Shown here: piece after piece, positions 7,345 to 13,976 of the stretch
How the letters are laid out: each line of letters starts with the position of its first letter
How positions within the stretch are numbered: position 1 is the stretch's first letter
DNA from: JBBFMJ01 sp037441225
GTDB taxonomy: Bacteria; Acidobacteriota; Thermoanaerobaculia; UBA2201
Direction: 5' to 3'
Assembly (NCBI GenBank): GCA_037441225.1
Contig: JBBISU010000085.1
Span: 1-13,976 of the forward strand
DNA: 13,976 bases
Translations under genes and position numbers: made by a program
Notes under the pieces: generated by a model
Told to the model about the DNA's origin: nothing
Database searches by the model: none
Seen by the model: the letters and a program-made list of their open reading frames with translations, nothing else

Positions 7345-9405
7345 ATGGAAAAGGATAAATATTTAATTTCGGAAATATCTCCTTCCTTAACAATTGCAGC
7401 AGAAGTAATTATTGAATGTAGTATTTCCTTAAGAAATTGTTCAATATATGATAAAAAGCATCCTATTGTTTTGAAAAGTGTTGAAAGGGCTTATAAAAAA
7501 ATCCAGAATGCCTTTAATTTAAAATTTGATTTAAAGTATCACTTTGCAAAAAATACAATAATTTTTGAACAAAATTTTTTAGATAAGAAAAATCCAATCT
7601 TTTCAAGGTTTGCTTCCTCTTTGTGGGAAATTGGTATCACTGCCTTAGAATTTAAGGAGGGGTTAACGGAAAAAGAATTATTAGATTTTATATCTCTCAT
7701 AAATGAAATCAAGAACTCAAAGAAAAAAATGAGTTTTGAAAATTCTTTACCCCATATCTTTATAGAATTATTTGATGCAAGCAAAATTGTAGTTGAAAGG
7801 AAAGAAGAGATAACAGAAGAAGATAAAAAAATATCAGAAAAACTATGGGAAGAATTTGTATTTTCTTTGTCAGAAAAAAAAGAACAAAATCTTGAGACAA
7901 AATCAATTTCTCAATCAGTTATTCATCTTACAAAAAGATTATCAGAGGAAGCAAAAGAAAAAGAAAAGGATTATGGAAGTGCAGTGGTCGATTATTTAAA
8001 AAAAATTGACTCCTCTTACAGAAGAAAAGGAATTTTAAGCCAGACAGAATTGGGAAATAAAATTAGAACATTTATAGAAACAATGGATCCAGGTTTAAGA
8101 GAACAAATTCTTATCTCTTGCCTAACAACAGAGGAGCTTTCTCCAAACATATTGCAGGAAATTTTGCAATTATCTAATATCAATTTGGTAATGGAAGCAC
8201 TATCAAAGCTCAATGCAGAAAGCAGAGCTATACCTTTGACTGTATACAGGACTATAACTCTTCTTTCTATGTTAGAAGGAGAAGAAAAATCAGGGGAAGA
8301 ATTGGATGATTTGCCAGTCCAAGATATTTCAGAAGAAAGGTTGCAATCTCTTTTGGATACTCTTTTATCCGATGACCAAAGATTTGAATATTCCAGTGAG
8401 CAGTATGAAGAAAAAATAGAAAAGTTTCAAATCTATGCCGAGGAAATGGCTAAAAAAGAAAGAAATTTATCAGCAAAAGCATTATTTTCCCCTACAAGCA
8501 CTAATAATCATTTTTTGGGAGTATCATTAGAGCTTTTAAATTTTTATGAAAAGGATGCTAATTTACCAGAAAGTATATGCCACAGATTGAACGATATATT
8601 CCTTTATTTTCTTAATACTAAACAATATGGTGGTTGTCTAAAATGTATTGCTTTAAAAAAGAAAGCAGAAATTTTAGATCCAAAGGTGTCTGCTTTGAAT
8701 TATTTATGGGAGGAAGAAGAAAAAGTCGAATATTTCATAGAACTTTTAAAAAGCGAAGATAAATCAGAAGCAATTATTGCAAGTAAAATATTATCTCAAA
8801 TTGGAAAGAAGGCAATAAATTCTCTCGTTGAAATTTTAAGAAGCAGTAATAAGATTGATCATAGAATCCATTCATTAAATGCGCTTGTTGAAATGGAAGA
8901 TGACCCAAGCTCTTATCTTTTGAGCTTATTAGATAAAAAGCAACCCTGGTATCTTTTAAGAAATATTGTTTATATATTTAGAAAAAGAAAGGATCCATCA
9001 GGATTTGATAAATTTACTAAGTTGTGGAACCACTCACATATAAAAGTAAAATTGGAAATAATTTACTATTTATTTTCAATAATGAGTAAAGAATGGATAA
9101 ATTATTTCAAAGAAGCAATTGAAAGTCCTGTGGAAGAATTGGTTCTTTTAGCAGCAAGGATGATAACAAAAGTAAAATGGGATGAAGCAGTACAAATAGT
9201 AATAGAAAGGGCAAAAAACATTCCACCCTATAAAATAGGGGGTAATTTTCATAAACAATTATTATTTTTTTTAATAAAAAGTGGTAATAAAAAAGCTTTA
9301 AGCTTTGTATCCTGCCTTCCAATAAACATAAAGACCTTTTTCCCTTGGCAAAGAAATAGTTTAAAAAAGTACATAAGTGAACTTTTAATGGATGCAAAGA
9401 AATGA
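7345..9405 (+). CDS. HEAT-repeat-like protein sharing an N-terminal domain with the next gene
   Basis: This 686-residue, probably cytoplasmic protein has no signal peptide or membrane helix. Residues 13-122 form a domain that also begins the neighbouring HD-GYP protein: both show an 'R-N/R-C-x-x-Y...HP-x-V' motif (LRNCSIYDKKHPIV, 29-42), a strand 'NTIIFEQN' (70-77) and GITALEFKEGLTEKELL (97-113). Residues 150-230 are highly charged and helical. From about 465 to 660 the sequence shows repeated paired helices with the A-x-x-x-L-x-x-I/G-x-x-A pattern of HEAT/armadillo repeats, for example ASKILSQIGKKAINSLVEIL. Such proteins are scaffolds or regulators that bind partners. There is no ribosome binding site at the ATG, and the stop overlaps the next start (ATGA). 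I infer that it works with the HD-GYP protein; its exact function is unknown. Confidence 0.75.
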   Translation: MEKDKYLISEISPSLTIAAEVIIECSISLRNCSIYDKKHPIVLKSVERAYKKIQNAFNLKFDLKYHFAKNTIIFEQNFLDKKNPIFSRFASSLWEIGITALEFKEGLTEKELLDFISLINEIKNSKKKMSFENSLPHIFIELFDASKIVVERKEEITEEDKKISEKLWEEFVFSLSEKKEQNLETKSISQSVIHLTKRLSEEAKEKEKDYGSAVVDYLKKIDSSYRRKGILSQTELGNKIRTFIETMDPGLREQILISCLTTEELSPNILQEILQLSNINLVMEALSKLNAESRAIPLTVYRTITLLSMLEGEEKSGEELDDLPVQDISEERLQSLLDTLLSDDQRFEYSSEQYEEKIEKFQIYAEEMAKKERNLSAKALFSPTSTNNHFLGVSLELLNFYEKDANLPESICHRLNDIFLYFLNTKQYGGCLKCIALKKKAEILDPKVSALNYLWEEEEKVEYFIELLKSEDKSEAIIASKILSQIGKKAINSLVEILRSSNKIDHRIHSLNALVEMEDDPSSYLLSLLDKKQPWYLLRNIVYIFRKRKDPSGFDKFTKLWNHSHIKVKLEIIYYLFSIMSKEWINYFKEAIESPVEELVLLAARMITKVKWDEAVQIVIERAKNIPPYKIGGNFHKQLLFFLIKSGNKKALSFVSCLPINIKTFFPWQRNSLKKYISELLMDAKK

Positions 9406-10565
9406 TTGAAACTCTTGGAAAGTTAAGCACAGTATTTTTAACTGTTATTTCAAGGTGTAAACTTTATGGATCTGAGCATCCTTTCGTAATAAGGGCAGGA
9501 TTAGAATTTATTAGAGTTTTTGAAAATATAATTTCAGAAAAAAAAGAATTTAAACTAATGTTTAGTGGAGATAATGTGATATTGAATGGTTGTGTTTTGC
9601 CACAAGGAAAAGAATCAATAGAAATTTTAGCAAGAAAAATCTCTTCTTGCGGAATTGGATTTTTGGAAATTAAAGATGGTTTGAAGATAGAAGAATTTTT
9701 AGCATTTTGCAAGGGAATATCAAATTATCCAAAAGAAAAAATAAGATCAGAAAAAAATATTTTAATAGGGGAGACACATTTTAAACCTAAATTTTCCAGA
9801 GAAAACATAGAAGATATGAGCATAAAAGAATATAAGGGTAATTTAGAAAGTGATGTACCAGATGAAGTAAAGGAATTGGAAATTCTTCATAAACATATAA
9901 AAGAACATTTTGAAGTAAAGGCAAAGAATTTTGAATCAATTACACTTTCTTTTTTAAAAAATTTTTCAAAGAAATCAAATATTTTTTTAAATATGGCAAA
10001 TTTGAAAGAACATCATAAATACACATATTTGCATTCTGCAAATGTTTCAAATTTGGTAATAGCAATTGGAATGGCTTTAGGTGTGGATAAAAAAGAAGTT
10101 TTTCAATTTGGACTTTCTGCTCTATTGCATGATTTAGGAAAAACTTTTATTCCAGAAAATATATTGAACAAACCATCAAGATTGACGCCTGAAGAATGGG
10201 ATATAGTAAAAAAACATCCAGTTGAAGGGGCACGATTATTGGTTAAGCAAAAAAATCTTCCTCCCTTGACAAGTGTTGTTGCCTTTGAACATCATATACA
10301 CTTTAATGGTATGGGTGGTTATCCAAAATGTAAACCACCAAGGAAGCCCTGTGCTGTCTCTCAGCTTATATCAATTTGCGATTGTTTTGATGCCCTTTTT
10401 GCAAAAAGGTCTTACCATAATAGATATGACATCTTAGAAGCATTAAGTATAATTCAAGATTCCTCTGGTTCCCTTTACAATCCATATTTGGTTGACATTT
10501 TTTCAAAATTTATAAATATAAGCATTGAAGATATTGAAGGTGAGGTAAATATACTTAAAAATTAA
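9402..10565 (+). CDS. HD-GYP-type phosphohydrolase with variant active-site motif
   Basis: This 387-residue protein has an N-terminal domain (about 1-110) related to that of the upstream HEAT-like protein, a charged linker, and a C-terminal HD domain (about 200-370). HD-GYP proteins hydrolyse cyclic di-GMP. Visible metal ligands are His211, His243-Asp244 (in LLHDLGK), His272 (KKHP), His297-His298 and Asp327. The signature is EHHIHFNGMGGYP instead of the canonical HHExxDGxGYP: the Glu is Ile299, the Asp is Asn302, and there is one extra residue before GYP. The helix ILNKPSRLTPEEW and the later CDCFDALFAKRSY are typical of the family. The start overlaps the previous stop at ATGA, so the two genes are translationally coupled. 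Phosphohydrolase fold is near certain; activity on cyclic di-GMP is likely but unproven because of the altered motif. Confidence 0.85.
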   Translation: MIETLGKLSTVFLTVISRCKLYGSEHPFVIRAGLEFIRVFENIISEKKEFKLMFSGDNVILNGCVLPQGKESIEILARKISSCGIGFLEIKDGLKIEEFLAFCKGISNYPKEKIRSEKNILIGETHFKPKFSRENIEDMSIKEYKGNLESDVPDEVKELEILHKHIKEHFEVKAKNFESITLSFLKNFSKKSNIFLNMANLKEHHKYTYLHSANVSNLVIAIGMALGVDKKEVFQFGLSALLHDLGKTFIPENILNKPSRLTPEEWDIVKKHPVEGARLLVKQKNLPPLTSVVAFEHHIHFNGMGGYPKCKPPRKPCAVSQLISICDCFDALFAKRSYHNRYDILEALSIIQDSSGSLYNPYLVDIFSKFINISIEDIEGEVNILKN

Positions 10566-10882
10566 GATTTTTTATTCTAAAAAAAGTTTCTTGGGAGTAA
10601 TAATTTATTTTAAAAAGAATTAAAAAAATAATCATTTTTAGAAATCTTGCTATTTTTTTTGAAAAATTTATCGAATTAAAAGAAATCAGTAGATTTTTAA
10701 GGCCAAAATTGCAGAATTTAAATATTAGATTTATGGAAAATAGTTGTTTTTTATTATGAATTTTTAAAATCTTCTTATAAAACAGCAAATAATTGAAAAA
10801 AATATTATAAAATCATCTTTTTATAAAAATGATTATGTTCCATCTTTTTAATTGCTTTTAAAGAAAAAAAAGACAAAACCAC
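10566..10882 (+). other. AT-rich intergenic stretch without a supported gene
   Basis: This stretch is extremely A/T-rich. Just after the HD-GYP stop there is a weak all-A/U hairpin, with TTTTTTA (10568-10574) facing TAAAAAA (10578-10584), which may act as a poor terminator. An open frame on the + strand (10604-10759) reads like protein for about 50 codons but has no usable start codon. A near-palindrome lies at 10811-10834. The opposite-strand frame at 10555-10788 is low-complexity and has no ribosome binding site. No tRNA or structured RNA was seen. Confidence 0.6.
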
Positions 10883-10911
10883 TTGACAAGGCATAAAATT
10901 TGTGTTAATAT
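10883..10911 (+). promoter_or_regulatory. Promoter of the str (rpsL-rpsG-fusA-tuf) operon
   Basis: A perfect -35 TTGACA (10883-10888), a 17-base spacer and a -10 TAATAT (10906-10911, four of six matches) form a clear sigma70-type promoter, preceded by A-rich sequence (10861-10880) resembling an UP element. Transcription would start near 10918 and give a leader of about 67 bases before rpsL. Confidence 0.75.
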
Positions 10912-10927
10912 AAAATTTCTCTTAAAT

Positions 10928-10944
10928 GTATCCTTAAAGGATAC
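10928..10944 (+). promoter_or_regulatory. Perfect inverted repeat in the str operon leader
   Basis: GTATCCTT (10928-10935) and AAGGATAC (10937-10944) are perfect 8-base inverted repeats around a single A. In RNA this gives a stable six-pair stem, GUAUCC/GGAUAC, with a five-base loop. Flanking TAAA (10923-10926) and TTTA (10948-10951) could extend it past an internal loop. It lies about 10 bases after the predicted transcription start and 40 bases before the rpsL start. A role as a ribosomal-protein or transcription-factor site is inferred from position only. Confidence 0.45.
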
Positions 10945-10984
10945 CTCTTTAGGGGAAAAATTTTTTTTAAAAGAAAGGAGAAAA

Positions 10985-11359
10985 ATGCCTACTATTAACC
11001 AATTAGTTAGGTTAGGAAGAAAGAGTATTAAGCAAAAAAGTTCTTCGCCGGCACTTCAAGGTTGTCCGCAGAAGAAAGGTGTATGCACAAGGGTTTTTAC
11101 TACAACTCCAAAGAAGCCCAACTCTGCTTTAAGAAAAGTTGCTCGTGTTCGTTTGAGTAATAAAATTGAAATTACTGCTTATATCCCAGGCGAAGGACAC
11201 CAGCTACAAGAACATAGTGTTGTTTTGGTTAGAGGTGGAAGGGTAAAGGATTTGCCTGGTGTGAGATACCATATTATAAGAGGGGCTTTTGATGACCCTG
11301 GGGTTGAAAAAAGGAAGAAAGGCCGCTCCAAATATGGAGCAAAAAGACCAAAAACTTAA
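10985..11359 (+). CDS. rpsL: 30S ribosomal protein S12
   Basis: This 124-residue protein is a standard-length bacterial S12, part of the decoding centre of the 30S subunit. It starts MPTINQLVR and contains the conserved TTPKKPNSALRKVARVRL and GRVKDLPGVRYH blocks; the lysines linked to streptomycin response in other bacteria are both unchanged. The ATG at 10985 is supported by AAAGGAG at 10974-10980 and by the family N-terminus. The frame is open further upstream to a TTG at 10883, but that TTG is the -35 box of the promoter, so the longer reading is false. It is the first gene of the str operon; rpsG follows after 12 nt. Confidence 0.98.
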   Translation: MPTINQLVRLGRKSIKQKSSSPALQGCPQKKGVCTRVFTTTPKKPNSALRKVARVRLSNKIEITAYIPGEGHQLQEHSVVLVRGGRVKDLPGVRYHIIRGAFDDPGVEKRKKGRSKYGAKRPKT

Positions 11360-11371
11360 AAGGAGTATGAA

Positions 11372-11848
11372 ATGCCAAGAAGAAAAATGGTTACAGAAAG
11401 AGAAATAGCGCCTGATCCAGTTTATGGTTCTATTTTAGTCAGTAAATTTATAAATTGTATATTAAAAGAAGGAAAGAAGAGCAAAGCAGAAAATATTTTT
11501 TATGGTGCTTTAAAGATAATAGAAGAAAAGACAAAACAGGATCCATTAAAAATTTTCAAGCAGGCAGTCGAAAATTGTAAGCCAATACAAGAAGTTCGCT
11601 CAAGAAGAGTTGGTGGAGCAACTTATCAGGTTCCAGTAGAAGTAAATCCAAAAAGACGGCTTTCTCTTTCAATCAGATGGATATTAGAAGCAGCAAGGAA
11701 AAGAGGTGGTCATCAGATGATGGAAAAACTTGCTTATGAACTTATAGATGTGGCAGATAATAATCCAAAAAGTGCTGCAATTAAGAAGAGAGATGATACT
11801 CATAAAATGGCAGAGGCAAATAAAGCTTTTGCTCATTATAGATGGTAA
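11372..11848 (+). CDS. rpsG: 30S ribosomal protein S7
   Basis: This 158-residue protein has the usual bacterial S7 length and starts PRRK after the Met. S7 nucleates assembly of the 30S head by binding 16S rRNA and lies near the exit-site tRNA. Conserved blocks include DPVYGSILVSKFINCILKEG, then VRSRRVGGATYQVPVEV and the C-terminal MAEANKAFAHYRW. The ribosome binding site AAAAGGAG (11359-11364 core) overlaps the rpsL stop region. The gap to rpsL is only 12 nt, so there is no room for the intergenic S7-binding element that regulates the E. coli str operon. fusA starts 3 nt after the stop. Confidence 0.98.
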   Translation: MPRRKMVTEREIAPDPVYGSILVSKFINCILKEGKKSKAENIFYGALKIIEEKTKQDPLKIFKQAVENCKPIQEVRSRRVGGATYQVPVEVNPKRRLSLSIRWILEAARKRGGHQMMEKLAYELIDVADNNPKSAAIKKRDDTHKMAEANKAFAHYRW

Positions 11849-11851
11849 AAT

Positions 11852-13924
11852 ATGAAAGAAAGAGCTCCCCTTTCCCGGATAAGAAATATTGGGATTATGG
11901 CTCATATTGATGCCGGGAAAACTACTACAACAGAAAGAGCTCTTTATTATTCTGGGCTAATCCATAAAATTGGTGAAGTGGATGAGGGAACTGCAACTAT
12001 GGACTACTTGTGGCAGGAGCAGGAAAGAGGGATTACAATTACTGCAGCTGCTACAACTTTTTTTTGGCAGGACTGTCAGATAAATATTATAGATACTCCA
12101 GGACATGTTGATTTTACAGCAGAGGTTGAAAGATCTTTGAGGGTTTTGGATGGAGCAATTGCAATTTATTGTGCTGTTGGAGGTGTTGAGCCCCAATCAG
12201 AGACAGTTTGGTATCAAGCAGAAAGGTATCAAGTGCCAAGGATTGCCTTTGTTAATAAAATGGATAGAATTGGAGCTGACTTTTATAAAACAGTTGAAGA
12301 AATGAAAAAGAAATTAGGGGCAAACCCTGTTATTATGCAAATTCCTTTGGGTTTTGAAAATAAATTTAGAGGTGTAGTGGATCTTTTAAGGATGGTTGCC
12401 CTTGAATTTGATGAAGATTCAAAGGGAGAAAAGATCATTGAAAAAGAAATCCCTGATGATTATAAAGAGGAGGCATTAAGATGGAGGCAAAAGCTCCTTG
12501 AAGAAGTGGCAGAAAGAGATGAAATTTTATTAGATAAATATATTTCCACTGGAAATTTAGAAATTGATGAAATAAAGAAAATTATAAGAAGAGAAACAAT
12601 TAACTGCAAAATTACACCTGTTTTTTGTGGTTCTGCTTTGAAAAACAAAGGAATACAACCATTGCTTGATGCAGTTGTAGAGTATCTGCCAAGTCCTATA
12701 GATATTCCTCCAGTAAAAGGGGTAAATCCTGAAACTGGCGAGGAAGTTATAAGGGAAACTTCTTACAAAGAACCATTTACAGGGCTTCTCTTTAAAGTTG
12801 TCTTTGATGCTTATGTTGGTTATCTTTCTTATGTAAGGGTTTATTCTGGCCATTTAAAGCAAAATGATACTATTATAAATTCCCATACAGGAAGGAAAGA
12901 AAAGGTTTTAAATATTTTAAGAATCTATGCAAATAAAAGGGAAGAAATGAAAGAGGTTTATGCTGGCGATATATGTGGATTGGTTGGATTAAAGAGTGCT
13001 TTAACTGGTGCAACTCTATATTCCCCAGGCAAGCCAATTGTTTTGGAAGCAATGCAATTTCCCGAGCCAGTTATTTCTGTTGCAATTGAGCCAAAATCGA
13101 AGGCAGACCAGGAAAAATTGGAGAATCTTTTGAAAGATTTGGAAAAAGAAGATCCTACATTTAAAATACACAGAGATCCTGAAACAGCACAACTTTTATT
13201 ATCTGGAATGGGAGAACTCCATATAGATGTTATTGTGACAAGGATTAAAAGGGATTTTAATATACCTGTAAATACTTCAAGTCCTATGGTTTCATTGAGA
13301 GAAACAATCACTGCTGTTGGAGAAGGGGAAGGTAAATTTATTAAACAATCAAGTGGGAAAAACATCTATGGACATATAGTTTTAAGGATTGAACCACATC
13401 CGCAAAAAAAGGAATTTGAGCTTCTATGGTCAGTTCCACCAGAAGTAGTTCCAAAAGAATTTCTTCCAGCAGTTGAATCTGGTATAAGAGAAGCAATGGA
13501 AACAGGAATTCTGATGGGATCTCAGGTAAGAGGAGTGAAAGTTGAAGTTATTGGTGGCTCTTACAATCCAGATGATTCAATTGGTATGGCTTATAAAACA
13601 GCTGCATATATTGCTTTTAAAGAGGCTTTGAAAGAAGCAAGACCTATTCTTTTGGAACCACTAATGGAAGTTAAAGTAGTTGTTCCAGAAGATTCAGTTG
13701 GTGATGTTATACATAATTTAAATGGAAAAAGAGCAAGAATATATCAGGTTCAGCAAAAAGGACAATTTGAAGTGATTTCTGCTTATGTTCCCCTTGCAAA
13801 TATGCTTAAATATGCTACAGAGCTGAGGTCTTTAACTCAAGGAAGAGGAAACTATTCTATGGAATTTTATGATTTTGAAGCAATTCCAGAAGAAGTTTCC
13901 CATCAAATGATTTTATATAAATAA
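11852..13924 (+). CDS. fusA: Translation elongation factor G
   Basis: This 690-residue protein is a full-length EF-G, the GTPase that drives tRNA-mRNA translocation and, with RRF, ribosome recycling. All GTP-binding motifs are present: G1 AHIDAGKTT (17-25), G2 RGITI (59-63), G3 DTPGH (81-85), G4 NKMD (135-138) and G5 GSA (260-262). Domains II to V follow in order, with the domain IV/V block YKTAAYIAFKEALKEARPILLEP and the C-terminal GRGNYSMEFYDFEAIPEEV. The residues just before QEQERGIT are DYLW rather than the more common DWM. The ATG at 11852 has no obvious ribosome binding site and lies 3 nt after rpsG, so translation is presumably coupled. Being inside the str operon supports its role as the housekeeping EF-G. 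Confidence 0.97.
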   Translation: MKERAPLSRIRNIGIMAHIDAGKTTTTERALYYSGLIHKIGEVDEGTATMDYLWQEQERGITITAAATTFFWQDCQINIIDTPGHVDFTAEVERSLRVLDGAIAIYCAVGGVEPQSETVWYQAERYQVPRIAFVNKMDRIGADFYKTVEEMKKKLGANPVIMQIPLGFENKFRGVVDLLRMVALEFDEDSKGEKIIEKEIPDDYKEEALRWRQKLLEEVAERDEILLDKYISTGNLEIDEIKKIIRRETINCKITPVFCGSALKNKGIQPLLDAVVEYLPSPIDIPPVKGVNPETGEEVIRETSYKEPFTGLLFKVVFDAYVGYLSYVRVYSGHLKQNDTIINSHTGRKEKVLNILRIYANKREEMKEVYAGDICGLVGLKSALTGATLYSPGKPIVLEAMQFPEPVISVAIEPKSKADQEKLENLLKDLEKEDPTFKIHRDPETAQLLLSGMGELHIDVIVTRIKRDFNIPVNTSSPMVSLRETITAVGEGEGKFIKQSSGKNIYGHIVLRIEPHPQKKEFELLWSVPPEVVPKEFLPAVESGIREAMETGILMGSQVRGVKVEVIGGSYNPDDSIGMAYKTAAYIAFKEALKEARPILLEPLMEVKVVVPEDSVGDVIHNLNGKRARIYQVQQKGQFEVISAYVPLANMLKYATELRSLTQGRGNYSMEFYDFEAIPEEVSHQMILYK

Positions 13925-13940
13925 GTATTTAGGAGGTTAT

Positions 13941-13976
13941 ATGTCAAAGCAAAAGTTTGAAAGGACAAAGCCCCAT
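13941..13976 (+). CDS. tuf: Elongation factor Tu, 5' end only (cut by window)
   Basis: The last 36 bases encode MSKQKFERTKPH, almost identical to the N-terminus of bacterial EF-Tu (MSKEKFERTKPH in E. coli). The ATG is preceded by a perfect AGGAGG (13931-13936) with a four-base gap. The position right after fusA is the standard str operon order. The gene runs off the window, so only the first 12 codons are seen. EF-Tu delivers aminoacyl-tRNA to the ribosome as a GTP complex. Confidence 0.93.
   Translation, partial: MSKQKFERTKPH

Noticed and set aside
10604..10759. Plus-strand open frame of about 50 codons with protein-like composition
   Set aside because: No ATG, GTG or TTG start precedes most of it and there is no ribosome binding site; at best it is a gene remnant, and chance is likely.
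10555..10788. Opposite-strand open frame of 77 codons before the str operon
   Set aside because: The product is low-complexity Phe/Ile/Lys/Asn sequence expected from A/T-rich DNA, with no ribosome binding site and an end inside the HD-GYP gene.
10883..10984. Upstream TTG extension of rpsL by 34 codons
   Set aside because: The TTG is the -35 box of the promoter, the extra residues are absent from S12, and the ATG at 10985 has a good ribosome binding site and the family N-terminus.
12958..13365. Opposite-strand open frame of 135 codons inside fusA
   Set aside because: EF-G is certain on the + strand; the reverse frame is Ser/Leu-rich shadow sequence without a ribosome binding site.
1..13976. 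CRISPR arrays, tRNA/rRNA genes, insertion sequences
   Set aside because: No regularly spaced repeats, cloverleaf-like sequence, transposase or terminal inverted repeats were found by eye.

Overview
The window is visibly AT-rich (roughly 30% GC by eye), and every gene I can support lies on the + strand. At least one product looks like an outer-membrane beta-barrel, and several products carry Sec signal peptides, so the source is probably a diderm bacterium. The phylum cannot be fixed from sequence alone. The S12 sequence and the helper domain found with the HD-GYP protein remind me of Desulfobacterota or Acidobacteriota-type genomes, but this is only an impression.

Region 1 (1-4223) is one tightly packed operon behind a good sigma70-type promoter. 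It encodes an ECF-type nickel/cobalt uptake system: NikK-like (DUF4198), NikL-like, a predicted outer-membrane barrel, the S-component NikM/CbiM, the T-component NikQ/CbiQ and the ATPase NikO/CbiO. The barrel gene sits inside the transporter operon, overlapping nikL and lying 3 nt upstream of nikM. The arrangement suggests a route across both membranes: outer-membrane entry, periplasmic capture, then ATP-driven import. The first three products are all predicted to begin with histidine once the signal peptide is removed. NikM starts Met-His, and the ATPase ends in a histidine-rich tail.

Region 2 (4224-7293) has its own promoter. It encodes an exported, divergent M1-family zinc metallopeptidase, followed 17 nt later by an unrecognised multi-pass membrane protein.

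Region 3 (7294-10565) starts with an extended -10 promoter placed so close to the ATG that the mRNA may be leaderless. It encodes a HEAT-repeat-like protein and an HD-GYP-type phosphohydrolase, joined by an ATGA overlap. The two proteins share a homologous N-terminal domain, which suggests one signalling unit.

Region 4 (10566-13976) begins with a 419-nt AT-rich gap holding a consensus-like promoter and a leader hairpin. It then carries the classic str operon: rpsL (S12), rpsG (S7), fusA (EF-G) and the first 12 codons of tuf (EF-Tu), cut by the window edge.

I found no tRNA, rRNA, CRISPR array, insertion sequence or prophage gene. The part most worth following up is the nickel/cobalt operon with its embedded outer-membrane barrel and recurring histidine termini, then the paired HEAT/HD-GYP module.
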